From NCBI GenBank assembly GCA_964440405.1, contig CAYTSB010000031.1, forward strand, positions 1-11,145: a stretch of 11,145 nt of DNA, read 5' to 3'. The position numbers and the translations under genes are program-made. Below are positions 5,508 to 11,145 of the stretch, piece by piece (positions within the stretch are counted from its first letter, which is position 1; each line of letters begins with the position of its first letter). A model generated the notes under the pieces. That model did not search any database. It worked only from the letters and a program-made list of their open reading frames with translations, and was not told the DNA's origin. Source of the stretch: DAOSVX01 sp964440405. GTDB taxonomy: Bacteria > Bacillota_I > Bacilli_A > RF39 > UBA660.

Positions 5508-6218
5508 ATGGATATTTTAAAAATATTGAGAGAACAAAAAGAAAGCAAACTAAAAGGAAACTTATATCATAATATTCAAATTAAATTTTCTTATAATACT
5601 AATCGGATTGAAGGAAGTAAGTTAACTGAAGAAGAAACACGATATATTTTTGAAAATAACACCGTTATGAATACTAACAATACCACTAATGTTGACGATA
5701 TTATTGAAACAACCAATCATTTTTATTTATTTGATGATATGCTGGATAATATAGAATTACCTTTAACTGAAGAGCTTATCAAGCACTATCATTATCTTTT
5801 AAAAAGAGGAACATCTGACGAAAGAAAAGACTGGTTTAAAGTTGGTGAATATAAACAATTAGCTAATGAAGTTGGAGGATTTGAAACCACAAAGCCAAAA
5901 GAAGTAGCATCTAAAGTAAAAGAATTATTAGAACATTATAATAGTTTAGAAAAAGTTATATTAGAAGACATTATAGACTTTCATTATAAATTTGAATGTA
6001 TTCATCCTTTTCAGGATGGCAATGGGCGAATTGGTCGTATAATTATGTTCAAAGAATGTTTAAAGCACAATATAATGCCATTTATTATTGATGATAAAAA
6101 CAAACTATTCTATTACCGAGGATTAAAAGAATATCAAAATGAAAAAAACTGGTTAACTGATACTATAAAAAGCAGTCAAGATGATTTTATAAAATTAATA
6201 AATGCTTTTATCAGTTAG
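5508..6218 (+). CDS. Fic domain protein, class II (N-terminal inhibitory motif)
   Basis: 236 aa. The Fic core motif HPFQDGNGRIGR is complete at residues 166-177, with catalytic His166, metal-binding Asp170 and phosphate-binding GNGR; this supports active nucleotidyl (typically AMP) transfer to protein hydroxyl groups. The self-inhibitory (S/T)xxxE(G/N) motif is at 31-36 (TNRIEG), N-terminal to the core, which defines class II, so no separate antitoxin is needed. VGEYKQLANEVGG at about 112-124 is the beta-hairpin flap that docks the target. No winged-helix domain follows the core, so it is at the short end of this class. Monocistronic, with its own promoter and GGTGA site. The last 24 bp overlap the convergent membrane-protein gene. 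Target unknown. Confidence 0.92.
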   Translation: MDILKILREQKESKLKGNLYHNIQIKFSYNTNRIEGSKLTEEETRYIFENNTVMNTNNTTNVDDIIETTNHFYLFDDMLDNIELPLTEELIKHYHYLLKRGTSDERKDWFKVGEYKQLANEVGGFETTKPKEVASKVKELLEHYNSLEKVILEDIIDFHYKFECIHPFQDGNGRIGRIIMFKECLKHNIMPFIIDDKNKLFYYRGLKEYQNEKNWLTDTIKSSQDDFIKLINAFIS

Positions 6219-7679
6219 TCTAAATACAACAAACGCTTCATCTAAATAAGCCGGATAAAAGCGATAATCTTTGTATAAATATAATACTAAATAAGAATTA
6301 TGTTTTAAAATAATAGTATTAATATTGTAATCTTTAAAATACTCATAGTAATTTTGATAATAATTTCGATCAAAATCAATATATTTGTTAAAATAATCAA
6401 AAGTTTTATTAAAAGGATAAGTATATAAATCACATCTGGAATCAATATGAGGCGGTAATCCTCGGTATAGTAAATAGGCTCCATAATTATAATCATTAAA
6501 TACATTTATTTTATCAATGTCATAATGCTTTAAGATAAACTCAGTTGCTTTTACTGGGTATTCTTTTTCATCTATGCTATTGCTTTTTAAATTGGTTATA
6601 AATAGTGGAATATATGGAATAGTAAATATTAATAAAAGTACTATTTTAACTAAAATATATTTTGGTAATGATTTAATCCATTCATATTCAATTTTATACT
6701 TGTTAATAAACCTAAAAAAATAATTAAAAATATAGAAGATACCAATTATTAATAAAAGAGCAATATGTCTTCTTGACATGATAGCCAGAATTAATAATCC
6801 AAGTAACATAAAAAAATCAGCTAACCTTTTCTTTTTGCCAAATAATAAAAATATACCGAGCGGAATAATTATCACAAAAAGATAAAGAGGACTTTCTAAA
6901 GTACTGGTAGAATGTTCACCAATCAAGTTCATACTAGTACCTAACATGGTTTTTATGGTGTATGTATATGGAGTAAAATGAGTTGGGGTAATTAAACCAG
7001 TAACCAAGACTATTAAAAACAAATAAAATAAATTTTTAATATTTTTTTCTTTTCTGATTTCAATTTTTTTAAAAAATCTAGATAATTTGATTTTATTATT
7101 TATTAAACACATTAAATATTCAGCAAAATAAGGAAGAAATAAAACTAAAATAAATGGCCAGACAGCAGCATGAGCATTGGCAACAACAATACTTAGTAAA
7201 AGAATAGTAATAGCATTTTTAATATTTTTGTTTTCTAAAAATTTAATTAAGTTGTAAATCAATAAAACAAAACAAATATAGGTTAATAATTGAGCTCTTA
7301 ATGCAATAAAGGGCATCATTAAAAGCATTATTAAAAATGTTAAGAAAAAAGCCAATAAATTTTCTTTAAATAATTTATTCAACAGAATAAAAAGACTAAT
7401 TCCTAAAATAATTGCTAATAAAATAGTTAAAATATATAAGCCGTTTAATCCTCCTAAGCTATAGCTAAAAGAGACCATAATATCAAAAAGCCAATGAGGA
7501 TAGGTATAAGGTAAATTTTGAATGGCTGAAAAATGATCTTTCATATCAATGCCGTTATTTAAAATATAATCACCAATTTTTATTGAATAAAAAGTATCAT
7601 TTTGTAAAGTTTTAGTAACTAAAAAAGTTGATATACATATTAAAATAAAAATATATAACCAATTATTATTTTTTTTCAT
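6195..7679 (-). CDS. Polytopic membrane protein, GT-C glycosyltransferase-like
   Basis: 494 aa with roughly 9-11 transmembrane helices in residues 7-365 and a soluble C-terminal part (about 370-494). The N-terminal luminal loop NDTFYSIKIGDYILNNG...HFSAIQN...YPHWLFD (about 27-66) has the acidic residue and HW arrangement of GT-C lipid-sugar-dependent glycosyltransferases. The tail YPVKATEFILKHYD...VFNDYNYGAYLLYRGLPPHIDSRCDLY is a block I recall from predicted bacterial GT-C proteins (VFNDYxxGGYLIY...IDGRxDLY). Donor and acceptor cannot be predicted, and a non-enzymatic membrane role is not excluded. Start supported by GGAG (7688-7685) five bases before the ATG and by a promoter upstream. The 3' end overlaps the Fic gene by 24 bp, and no terminator is evident for either. 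Confidence 0.75.
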   Translation of the reverse strand: MKKNNNWLYIFILICISTFLVTKTLQNDTFYSIKIGDYILNNGIDMKDHFSAIQNLPYTYPHWLFDIMVSFSYSLGGLNGLYILTILLAIILGISLFILLNKLFKENLLAFFLTFLIMLLMMPFIALRAQLLTYICFVLLIYNLIKFLENKNIKNAITILLLSIVVANAHAAVWPFILVLFLPYFAEYLMCLINNKIKLSRFFKKIEIRKEKNIKNLFYLFLIVLVTGLITPTHFTPYTYTIKTMLGTSMNLIGEHSTSTLESPLYLFVIIIPLGIFLLFGKKKRLADFFMLLGLLILAIMSRRHIALLLIIGIFYIFNYFFRFINKYKIEYEWIKSLPKYILVKIVLLLIFTIPYIPLFITNLKSNSIDEKEYPVKATEFILKHYDIDKINVFNDYNYGAYLLYRGLPPHIDSRCDLYTYPFNKTFDYFNKYIDFDRNYYQNYYEYFKDYNINTIILKHNSYLVLYLYKDYRFYPAYLDEAFVVFRLTDKSIY

Positions 7680-7694
7680 ATTGACTCCAATTTA

Positions 7695-7723
7695 ATTTTA
7701 TCAGTATTAAGATAAAAAAACAA
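7695..7723 (-). promoter_or_regulatory. Promoter of the GT-C-like gene
   Basis: Minus strand: TTGTTT (7723-7718), 17-bp spacer, TAAAAT (7700-7695) preceded by an extended -10 TGA. Predicted start near 7688, at the GGAG site, so the 5' UTR is about 9 nt. The -35 box lies two bases from the assembly gap. Confidence 0.6.
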
Positions 7724-7725
7724 TG

Positions 7726-7825
7726 NNNNNNNNNNNNNNNNNNNNNNNNNNNNNNNNNNNNNNNNNNNNNNNNNNNNNNNNNNNNNNNNNNNNNNNNNNN
7801 NNNNNNNNNNNNNNNNNNNNNNNNN
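7726..7825. other. Assembly gap (100 N)
   Basis: Exactly 100 unknown bases, the conventional placeholder for a scaffold join of unknown size. Sequence and distance between the flanking contigs are not known. The missing DNA probably holds at least the -35 region for the downstream phosphorylase. Confidence 0.98.
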
Positions 7826-7831
7826 TATAAT
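7826..7831 (+). promoter_or_regulatory. -10 box of the pyrimidine-nucleoside phosphorylase gene
   Basis: TATAAT directly after the gap; the -35 box would fall inside the N run. The AAGGTGG ribosome binding site (7837-7843) starts 5 nt downstream, so the predicted 5' UTR is about 11 nt. Confidence 0.55.
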
Positions 7832-7848
7832 TTATTAAGGTGGATAGT

Positions 7849-9072
7849 ATGAATTATGAAGAAATTGTTAATAAAAAAAAGAATGGTATTGAATTATCTT
7901 ATGAAGAATTAAATCATTTATTTAATGGTTATTTAAACAAAGAAATTAGTGATAGCTTAATGACTGAGTGTTTAAAAGCAATTATTAAAAATGATATGAC
8001 TAATGAAGAAATATTTAATTTAACTGATATATTTATTAAAAGTGGAGATGTTTTAGATTTAAGTGGTATTCCTAACACCGTCGATAAGCATAGTACTGGA
8101 GGAGTGGGAGATAAAACCAGTTTAATTATTGGTCCGATTGTAGCATGTGCTAATGTAAATGTTCCTAAAATGAGTGGTCGTGGCTTAGGTTATACTGGCG
8201 GAACAATTGATAAATTGGAAAGCATTCCGGGATTTATTACTGACATTGATAGTGAAAAATTTCTCTCTTTAATTAAAGAAAACGGTTTTGCTTTATGCAG
8301 TCAAAGTAAATCCTTGGTACCAATGGATGCAGTCGTTTATGCTTTAAGAGATGTTACTAATACAACTAATTCAGTTCCTTTAATTGCAGTTTCTATTATG
8401 AGTAAAAAAATAGCTTGTGGAGCTGAAAATATTTTAGTTGATATTAAACTTGGTAATGGCGCTTTAATTAAAACTAAGAAAGAAGCTAAAAGATTAGCAA
8501 AATTAATGATAAAAATTGGCAATAAATATAATCGTCATGTTAAAACAATGATTACCGATATGAATAATCCTTTAGGATATGCAATTGGAAATTCTATAGA
8601 AATATTAGAAGTAATTGATATTTTAAAGAATAAAAAAGAAAGTCATTTGTCAACTTTATGCTTAGAGTTATCTGCTACGATGATCAGTATGGCTAAAAGT
8701 ATTAGTTATAGAAGGGCTTATAAGGAAGCGTATAGCATTTGGCAAAGTGGTAGAGCTTATGAAAAATTTTTAACCTTTGTTAAAGCTCAGAATGGCAATA
8801 TTGATGGGGTTAAAGTCAGTTCCCATAAACAATATATTTTGTCAATTAAGAAAGGCAAAGTTAAAAATATTAATGCGCTAGCTTTTGGTAAACTATCAGT
8901 TTCTTTAGGCGCAGGCAGGTTAAACAAGGAAGATAAAATAGACCATAAAGTTGGTATATTGCTAAATAAAACTGCTGGTAGTAGAGTAAAAGTTGGTGAA
9001 TTACTCTGTACTTTATTTACTAAAGGAGAAAATATAACTCAAGATATAACTAATTATTTTGATATAAAATAA
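7849..9072 (+). CDS. Pyrimidine-nucleoside (thymidine) phosphorylase
   Basis: 407 aa; phosphorolysis of thymidine, deoxyuridine or uridine to base and (deoxy)ribose-1-phosphate. Conserved blocks: VDKHSTGGVGDKTS with catalytic His81, MSGRGLGYTGGTIDKLESIPGF, and YALRDVTNTTNSVPLIAVSIMSKK with Arg167, Ser182 and Lys186. These correspond, at a constant offset of 4, to His85/Arg171/Ser186/Lys190 of Escherichia coli thymidine phosphorylase. Diverged spots: SQSKSLVPMD replaces the usual GQTxxLxPAD, and KLGNGALIKT replaces KTGxGAFMKT. The protein is about 25-30 residues shorter than Bacillus Pdp or DeoA, lost at the C-terminus. I cannot choose between Pdp and DeoA specificity. Start at ATG 7849 with AAGGTGG five bases upstream; the GTG at 7840 lies inside that site. 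The facing purine-nucleoside phosphorylase suggests a salvage locus. Confidence 0.93.
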   Translation: MNYEEIVNKKKNGIELSYEELNHLFNGYLNKEISDSLMTECLKAIIKNDMTNEEIFNLTDIFIKSGDVLDLSGIPNTVDKHSTGGVGDKTSLIIGPIVACANVNVPKMSGRGLGYTGGTIDKLESIPGFITDIDSEKFLSLIKENGFALCSQSKSLVPMDAVVYALRDVTNTTNSVPLIAVSIMSKKIACGAENILVDIKLGNGALIKTKKEAKRLAKLMIKIGNKYNRHVKTMITDMNNPLGYAIGNSIEILEVIDILKNKKESHLSTLCLELSATMISMAKSISYRRAYKEAYSIWQSGRAYEKFLTFVKAQNGNIDGVKVSSHKQYILSIKKGKVKNINALAFGKLSVSLGAGRLNKEDKIDHKVGILLNKTAGSRVKVGELLCTLFTKGENITQDITNYFDIK

Positions 9073-9079
9073 AAATTAA

Positions 9080-9101
9080 ATTCATAGTATTTACTATGAA
9101 T
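9080..9101 (+). promoter_or_regulatory. Perfect inverted repeat over the start codon of the next gene
   Basis: ATTCATAGTA (9080-9089) and TACTATGAAT (9092-9101) are perfect 10-bp arms around TT. The ATG at 9096-9098 lies inside the right arm, and no Shine-Dalgarno sequence precedes it. There is no T-run on the plus strand, so it does not look like a terminator for the phosphorylase gene. In mRNA it would hide the start codon; as DNA it could be an operator. Confidence 0.5.
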
Positions 9102-9599
9102 AATTTAGATCAAATAAATGAACAATTGAATAACAATATTTATGATGAAAACATTTGTAAGTTATTAATATTATTGAAAGAAAATATTTTAAGTAAAGTT
9201 AAAAATATGGAAGAAGCAATCAGAAATAGCAGAGATTTTCATATTTTTTCAGCGATGATATTTTCTTTTTTATCAATATTTTTATTTCTAATGGTTAATG
9301 GGACTATAACGGCTTATATTATTTTAGTGGTATTCATTTGTCTTTCGAATTATTTAAAATATAATAAGGAAACTTATTTTGATAGAGAAGTATTGAAAAG
9401 TTTAAAGCCGGAAGAGATATCTGCTGAACTTGAGAATTTGGAAATATGTTTGAGTCAAATAAAAAATAAAAATAAAGAATTGGAAACTTTAAAAAGAAAT
9501 TTAAGTAAAAGTAAAAACAATTTTGTAAAAAATGTTGATTTAGAACTACCTCGATTAAATCAGCCTAAGCCGAAAAGAAAAGCATTAGAATTAAATTGA
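9096..9599 (+). CDS. Unknown coiled-coil protein with two membrane helices
   Basis: 167 aa, not recognised. Layout: a polar helical N-terminus (1-47; EQLNN, LLILLKENILSKVKNMEEAI); a hydrophobic hairpin of two transmembrane helices (about 49-68 and 70-87; HIFSAMIFSFLSIFLFLMV, then ITAYIILVVFICLSNYL); a long charged coiled coil (about 96-150; EEISAELENLEICLSQIKNKNKELETLKRNL); and a basic Pro/Lys tail. Both termini would be cytoplasmic with a very short external turn. It begins 23 bp after the phosphorylase gene and may be read from the same transcript. No ribosome binding site precedes this ATG or later ATGs such as 9207, and the start lies in a hairpin. It ends in TGA inside a hairpin shared with the convergent gene. 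Codon use matches its neighbours, so I consider it real. Confidence 0.65.
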   Translation: MNNLDQINEQLNNNIYDENICKLLILLKENILSKVKNMEEAIRNSRDFHIFSAMIFSFLSIFLFLMVNGTITAYIILVVFICLSNYLKYNKETYFDREVLKSLKPEEISAELENLEICLSQIKNKNKELETLKRNLSKSKNNFVKNVDLELPRLNQPKPKRKALELN

Positions 9600-9609
9600 T
9601 TCTAATGCT
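9581..9609. terminator. Bidirectional terminator between convergent genes
   Basis: AGCATTAGAAT (9581-9591) and ATTCTAATGCT (9599-9609) are perfect 11-bp arms around a 7-nt loop. On the minus strand the stem runs straight into TTTTCTTTT, good for the phosphorylase operon. On the plus strand it is followed by AATTTTA, which is weaker. Both convergent stop codons (TGA 9597-9599 plus; TAA 9593-9591 minus) lie within it. Confidence 0.7.
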
Positions 9610-10286
9610 AATTTTATCATTGTATTTAAATTGTTTTGTCTTTCTTCACTAGATAAAAAAGTTTTATCATATTTAGAATCTACTACAGTAATTAAAGTAG
9701 CTGCTTCTTTATTTAAATATTTGGCAATAAAGTAAAGCCCATAACATTCCATTTCACTGGCTAATAAGTTTTTACCTTCTAAGATGTGATCAATGTTAAA
9801 ATAAACATCAAAAATATCAGAAGTATAAATTGGACCCCTAATTAAATTAATGTTGTTTTTCCTAGCGGCATCATTTATCTGATTTAACAAATTAATGCTG
9901 CCAGTAATGATTTTTTCTTCTTTTTGAGTAATTACTTTAACAAATGTCGATTCTGAATAAGCAGAATCGGCTAAAATGATATCACTTATTTTTATATCAG
10001 GGTGATTACTGCCACAAGTACCAATTCTAATTATTTTCTTGACATTATAAAATTTATAAAGCTCATAAGCATAAATTCCTACACTAGGAATACCCATTCC
10101 TGAAGGAAATACAGTAATTCTTTTATCTTTATAATATCCTGTGTAAGCAGTCATATTTCTAACTTTATTAACTTCCTTAACATTTTTTAAATAAGTATCT
10201 GCAATGTATTTAGCTCTTAATGGATCGCCGGGCATTAAAACTATTTCAGCAATATCTTCTAATTTTGATTCTATATGTGGGGTCAT
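9591..10286 (-). CDS. deoD: Purine-nucleoside phosphorylase, DeoD type
   Basis: 231 aa, close to the usual 233-239; hexameric cytosolic enzyme splitting purine (deoxy)nucleosides with phosphate. Recognised blocks, with residues named as in Escherichia coli DeoD from memory: N-terminal TPHI (His4), VLMPGDPLRAKYIA (Gly20, Arg24), VRNMTAYTG (Arg43), GMGIPSVGIYAYEL, KKIIRIGTCGS (Arg87; Ser90 is Thr here), SEMECYGLY (for VEMEAAGIY) in the ribose-binding region, and TVVDSKYDKTFLSSEERQ, which keeps catalytic Asp204 and Arg217 at the correct spacing of 13. An excellent AAGGAGGA site lies 6 bases before the ATG. The upstream TtcA-like gene stops only 2 bp before this start, so the two are one operon with probable translational coupling. 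The 3' end overlaps the unknown membrane-protein gene by 9 bp within a shared terminator. Confidence 0.95.
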   Translation of the reverse strand: MTPHIESKLEDIAEIVLMPGDPLRAKYIADTYLKNVKEVNKVRNMTAYTGYYKDKRITVFPSGMGIPSVGIYAYELYKFYNVKKIIRIGTCGSNHPDIKISDIILADSAYSESTFVKVITQKEEKIITGSINLLNQINDAARKNNINLIRGPIYTSDIFDVYFNIDHILEGKNLLASEMECYGLYFIAKYLNKEAATLITVVDSKYDKTFLSSEERQNNLNTMIKLALESI

Positions 10287-10288
10287 AA

Positions 10289-11107
10289 CTAATCCTCCTT
10301 GTCATAATTATCAATATAGTTATAATCTATACCATCTTTATTATAACCTAAAATCATATTTAAGTTAACATTTTCTACACTTTTAAAAATATTGCTTTCA
10401 ATAAATGGACTTTTCTTTCTAAAATCATCAATTAATTCTTTAATTTCTTTTCTTTTAGAATCCAACTTTTTTTCACTCATCGGGCAGCAGCAATTAATAA
10501 AATTTAAATCATTATAATTAGTCCAAGCAATAATGTCTTCTTCCTTGACTAGATATAATGGTCTTATTAATTCCATGCCCTCATAATGATAGCTTTTTAG
10601 TTTAGGCAGCATTGATTTAACTTCACCACCATATAAAATAGATAGTAATATAGTGCTGATAACATCATCAAAATGATGGCCCAAAGCTATTTTATTACAA
10701 CCTAAACTTTGAGCATAGTTATATAAATGACCTCGTCTTTTACGAGCGCAGACATAACAAAAAGATTCTTCATTTTTAATATCACTAAAAATATTACTTT
10801 TAAATATTTTAATAGGAATATTTAGCAATTTGGCATTGTCTTTAATTAATTTCAAACCACTTTTGTTATAACCAGGATCCATTACAATAAATTTTAATTC
10901 AAAGTCAAAAAGACCGTGTTTTTTTAACTCTTCCAAACATTTAGCCAGTAAAAACGAGTCTTTACCACCGGAAATACAAACGGCAATCTTGTCATTGGGT
11001 TTAATTAATTCATAAGCTTTAATTCCCTTAACAAACTTACTCCATATTTCTTTACGAAACTTTTTGATAATACTTTTTTCAATTTCTTTATATTTTTCCA
11101 TAAACAT
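10289..11107 (-). CDS. TtcA-family tRNA 2-thiocytidine synthetase (PP-loop ATPase)
   Basis: 272 aa from ATG 11107 (270 from ATG 11101). The family adenylates and thiolates C32 of certain tRNAs. Numbered from 11101: PP-loop SGGKDS at 44-49; CYVCARKRR at 115-123, supplying two cysteines of the CxxC pair that with a third binds a [4Fe-4S] cluster in TtcA; GHHFDD at 141-146; and CCCPMSEKK at 204-212 supplying the third cysteine. The order matches TtcA/TtuA-type enzymes; TtcA is the better fit because no zinc-finger cysteine clusters flank the core, but TtcA-like paralogues of unknown substrate occur in Bacillota. Three start options (TTG 11110, ATG 11107, ATG 11101) lack any ribosome binding site; the -10 box places transcription start near 11108, which makes a leaderless ATG 11107 attractive. 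First gene of an operon with deoD. Confidence 0.85.
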   Translation of the reverse strand: MFMEKYKEIEKSIIKKFRKEIWSKFVKGIKAYELIKPNDKIAVCISGGKDSFLLAKCLEELKKHGLFDFELKFIVMDPGYNKSGLKLIKDNAKLLNIPIKIFKSNIFSDIKNEESFCYVCARKRRGHLYNYAQSLGCNKIALGHHFDDVISTILLSILYGGEVKSMLPKLKSYHYEGMELIRPLYLVKEEDIIAWTNYNDLNFINCCCPMSEKKLDSKRKEIKELIDDFRKKSPFIESNIFKSVENVNLNMILGYNKDGIDYNYIDNYDKED

Positions 11108-11114
11108 CAAGATT

Positions 11115-11120
11115 ATTATA
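11115..11120 (-). promoter_or_regulatory. -10 box of the ttcA-deoD operon
   Basis: Minus-strand TATAAT (11120-11115), 7 bp before ATG 11107. No convincing -35 hexamer is visible 16-18 bp upstream (TAACAA on the minus strand at 17 bp). It overlaps the left arm of an inverted repeat at the window's right edge. Confidence 0.5.
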
Positions 11121-11145
11121 ACAAATTTATGAGTTGTTTGTTATA
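11117..11145. repeat. Inverted repeat at the ttcA promoter
   Basis: TATAACAAA (11117-11125) and TTTGTTATA (11137-11145) are perfect 9-bp arms with an 11-bp spacer; the right arm reaches the window edge and may extend. It covers part of the -10 and the -35 region, so a repressor operator is plausible; a terminator of a gene beyond the edge is the alternative. Confidence 0.45.

Noticed and set aside
5508..6218. Fic as the toxin of a FicTA toxin-antitoxin pair
   Set aside because: No small antitoxin gene flanks it and the inhibitory motif is within the protein itself, so class II self-inhibition is the simpler reading.
7840..7848. GTG start for the pyrimidine phosphorylase
   Set aside because: The GTG is part of the AAGGTGG ribosome binding site that serves ATG 7849.
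9080..9101. Inverted repeat as terminator of the pyrimidine phosphorylase gene
   Set aside because: No T-run follows it on the plus strand; the T-rich side faces the minus strand, where no gene precedes it.
9597..9599. TGA read as Trp (Mollicutes code)
   Set aside because: Trp is encoded by TGG in tyrS, ttcA, the Fic and phosphorylase genes with no internal TGA; reading through this TGA would add only two residues before TAA.
1..11145. CRISPR arrays, tRNA or rRNA genes, insertion sequences, prophage genes
   Set aside because: No regularly spaced repeats, tRNA-like cloverleaf, rRNA-like stretch, transposase or phage protein was seen; genes are dense and of uniform composition.

Overview
The window is very AT-rich, compactly packed Gram-positive-type DNA. 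The standard code is supported: Trp is read from TGG throughout and stops are TAA, TAG and one TGA. A tyrosyl T-box leader, a DUF948/YtxH pair, glucose-type PTS IIB, intrinsic terminators and a CotY/CotZ/ExsY-type spore-coat protein all point to a low-GC Bacillota, most likely a Bacilli/Erysipelotrichia-like (RF39-type) lineage able to sporulate, or descended from sporulators. A run of exactly 100 N (7726-7825) shows this is a scaffolded draft assembly, probably a MAG; gene adjacency across it is an assembler's join.

Layout. 1-251: the 3' end of trmB (tRNA m7G46 methyltransferase). 325-2469: a four-gene operon with its own promoter, encoding a putative lipoprotein, a highly charged 255-aa protein, a DUF948 membrane protein and a YtxH protein, closed by a strong terminator. 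2499-3943: promoter, compact tyrosine T-box and tyrS. 4870-3936 (minus): a membrane-anchored orphan EIIB-like protein and a sensor-less histidine kinase, with the terminator of the first overlapping the promoter of the second. 4983-5426: cysteine-rich spore-coat gene behind a sigma-K-like promoter. 5508-6218: class II Fic protein. 7679-6195 (minus): a large GT-C-like membrane protein. After the gap: pyrimidine-nucleoside phosphorylase (plus), an unknown coiled-coil membrane protein (plus), then on the minus strand a TtcA-type tRNA thiolase and a DeoD-type purine-nucleoside phosphorylase in one operon.

How they fit together. The left part follows, as I recall it, the Bacillus subtilis order trmB ... 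sftA-murC-ytxG-ytxH ... tyrS, with most intervening genes lost. The kinase, EIIB-like protein and coat gene form a small cluster that may relate to sporulation and sugar sensing; only the coat gene is firmly a sporulation gene. The two phosphorylases give a nucleoside-salvage theme on the right contig.

Most notable signals: (1) a T-box with all sensing parts but no recognisable intrinsic terminator, whose CCTT switch strand could instead pair with the tyrS ribosome binding site; (2) a repeated arrangement in which the -10 box almost abuts a GGTGA-type ribosome binding site, predicting very short 5' UTRs and, for ttcA, a near-leaderless message; (3) heavy overlap of signals and genes: terminators inside opposing coding regions, a promoter inside a terminator, and a hairpin over a start codon.
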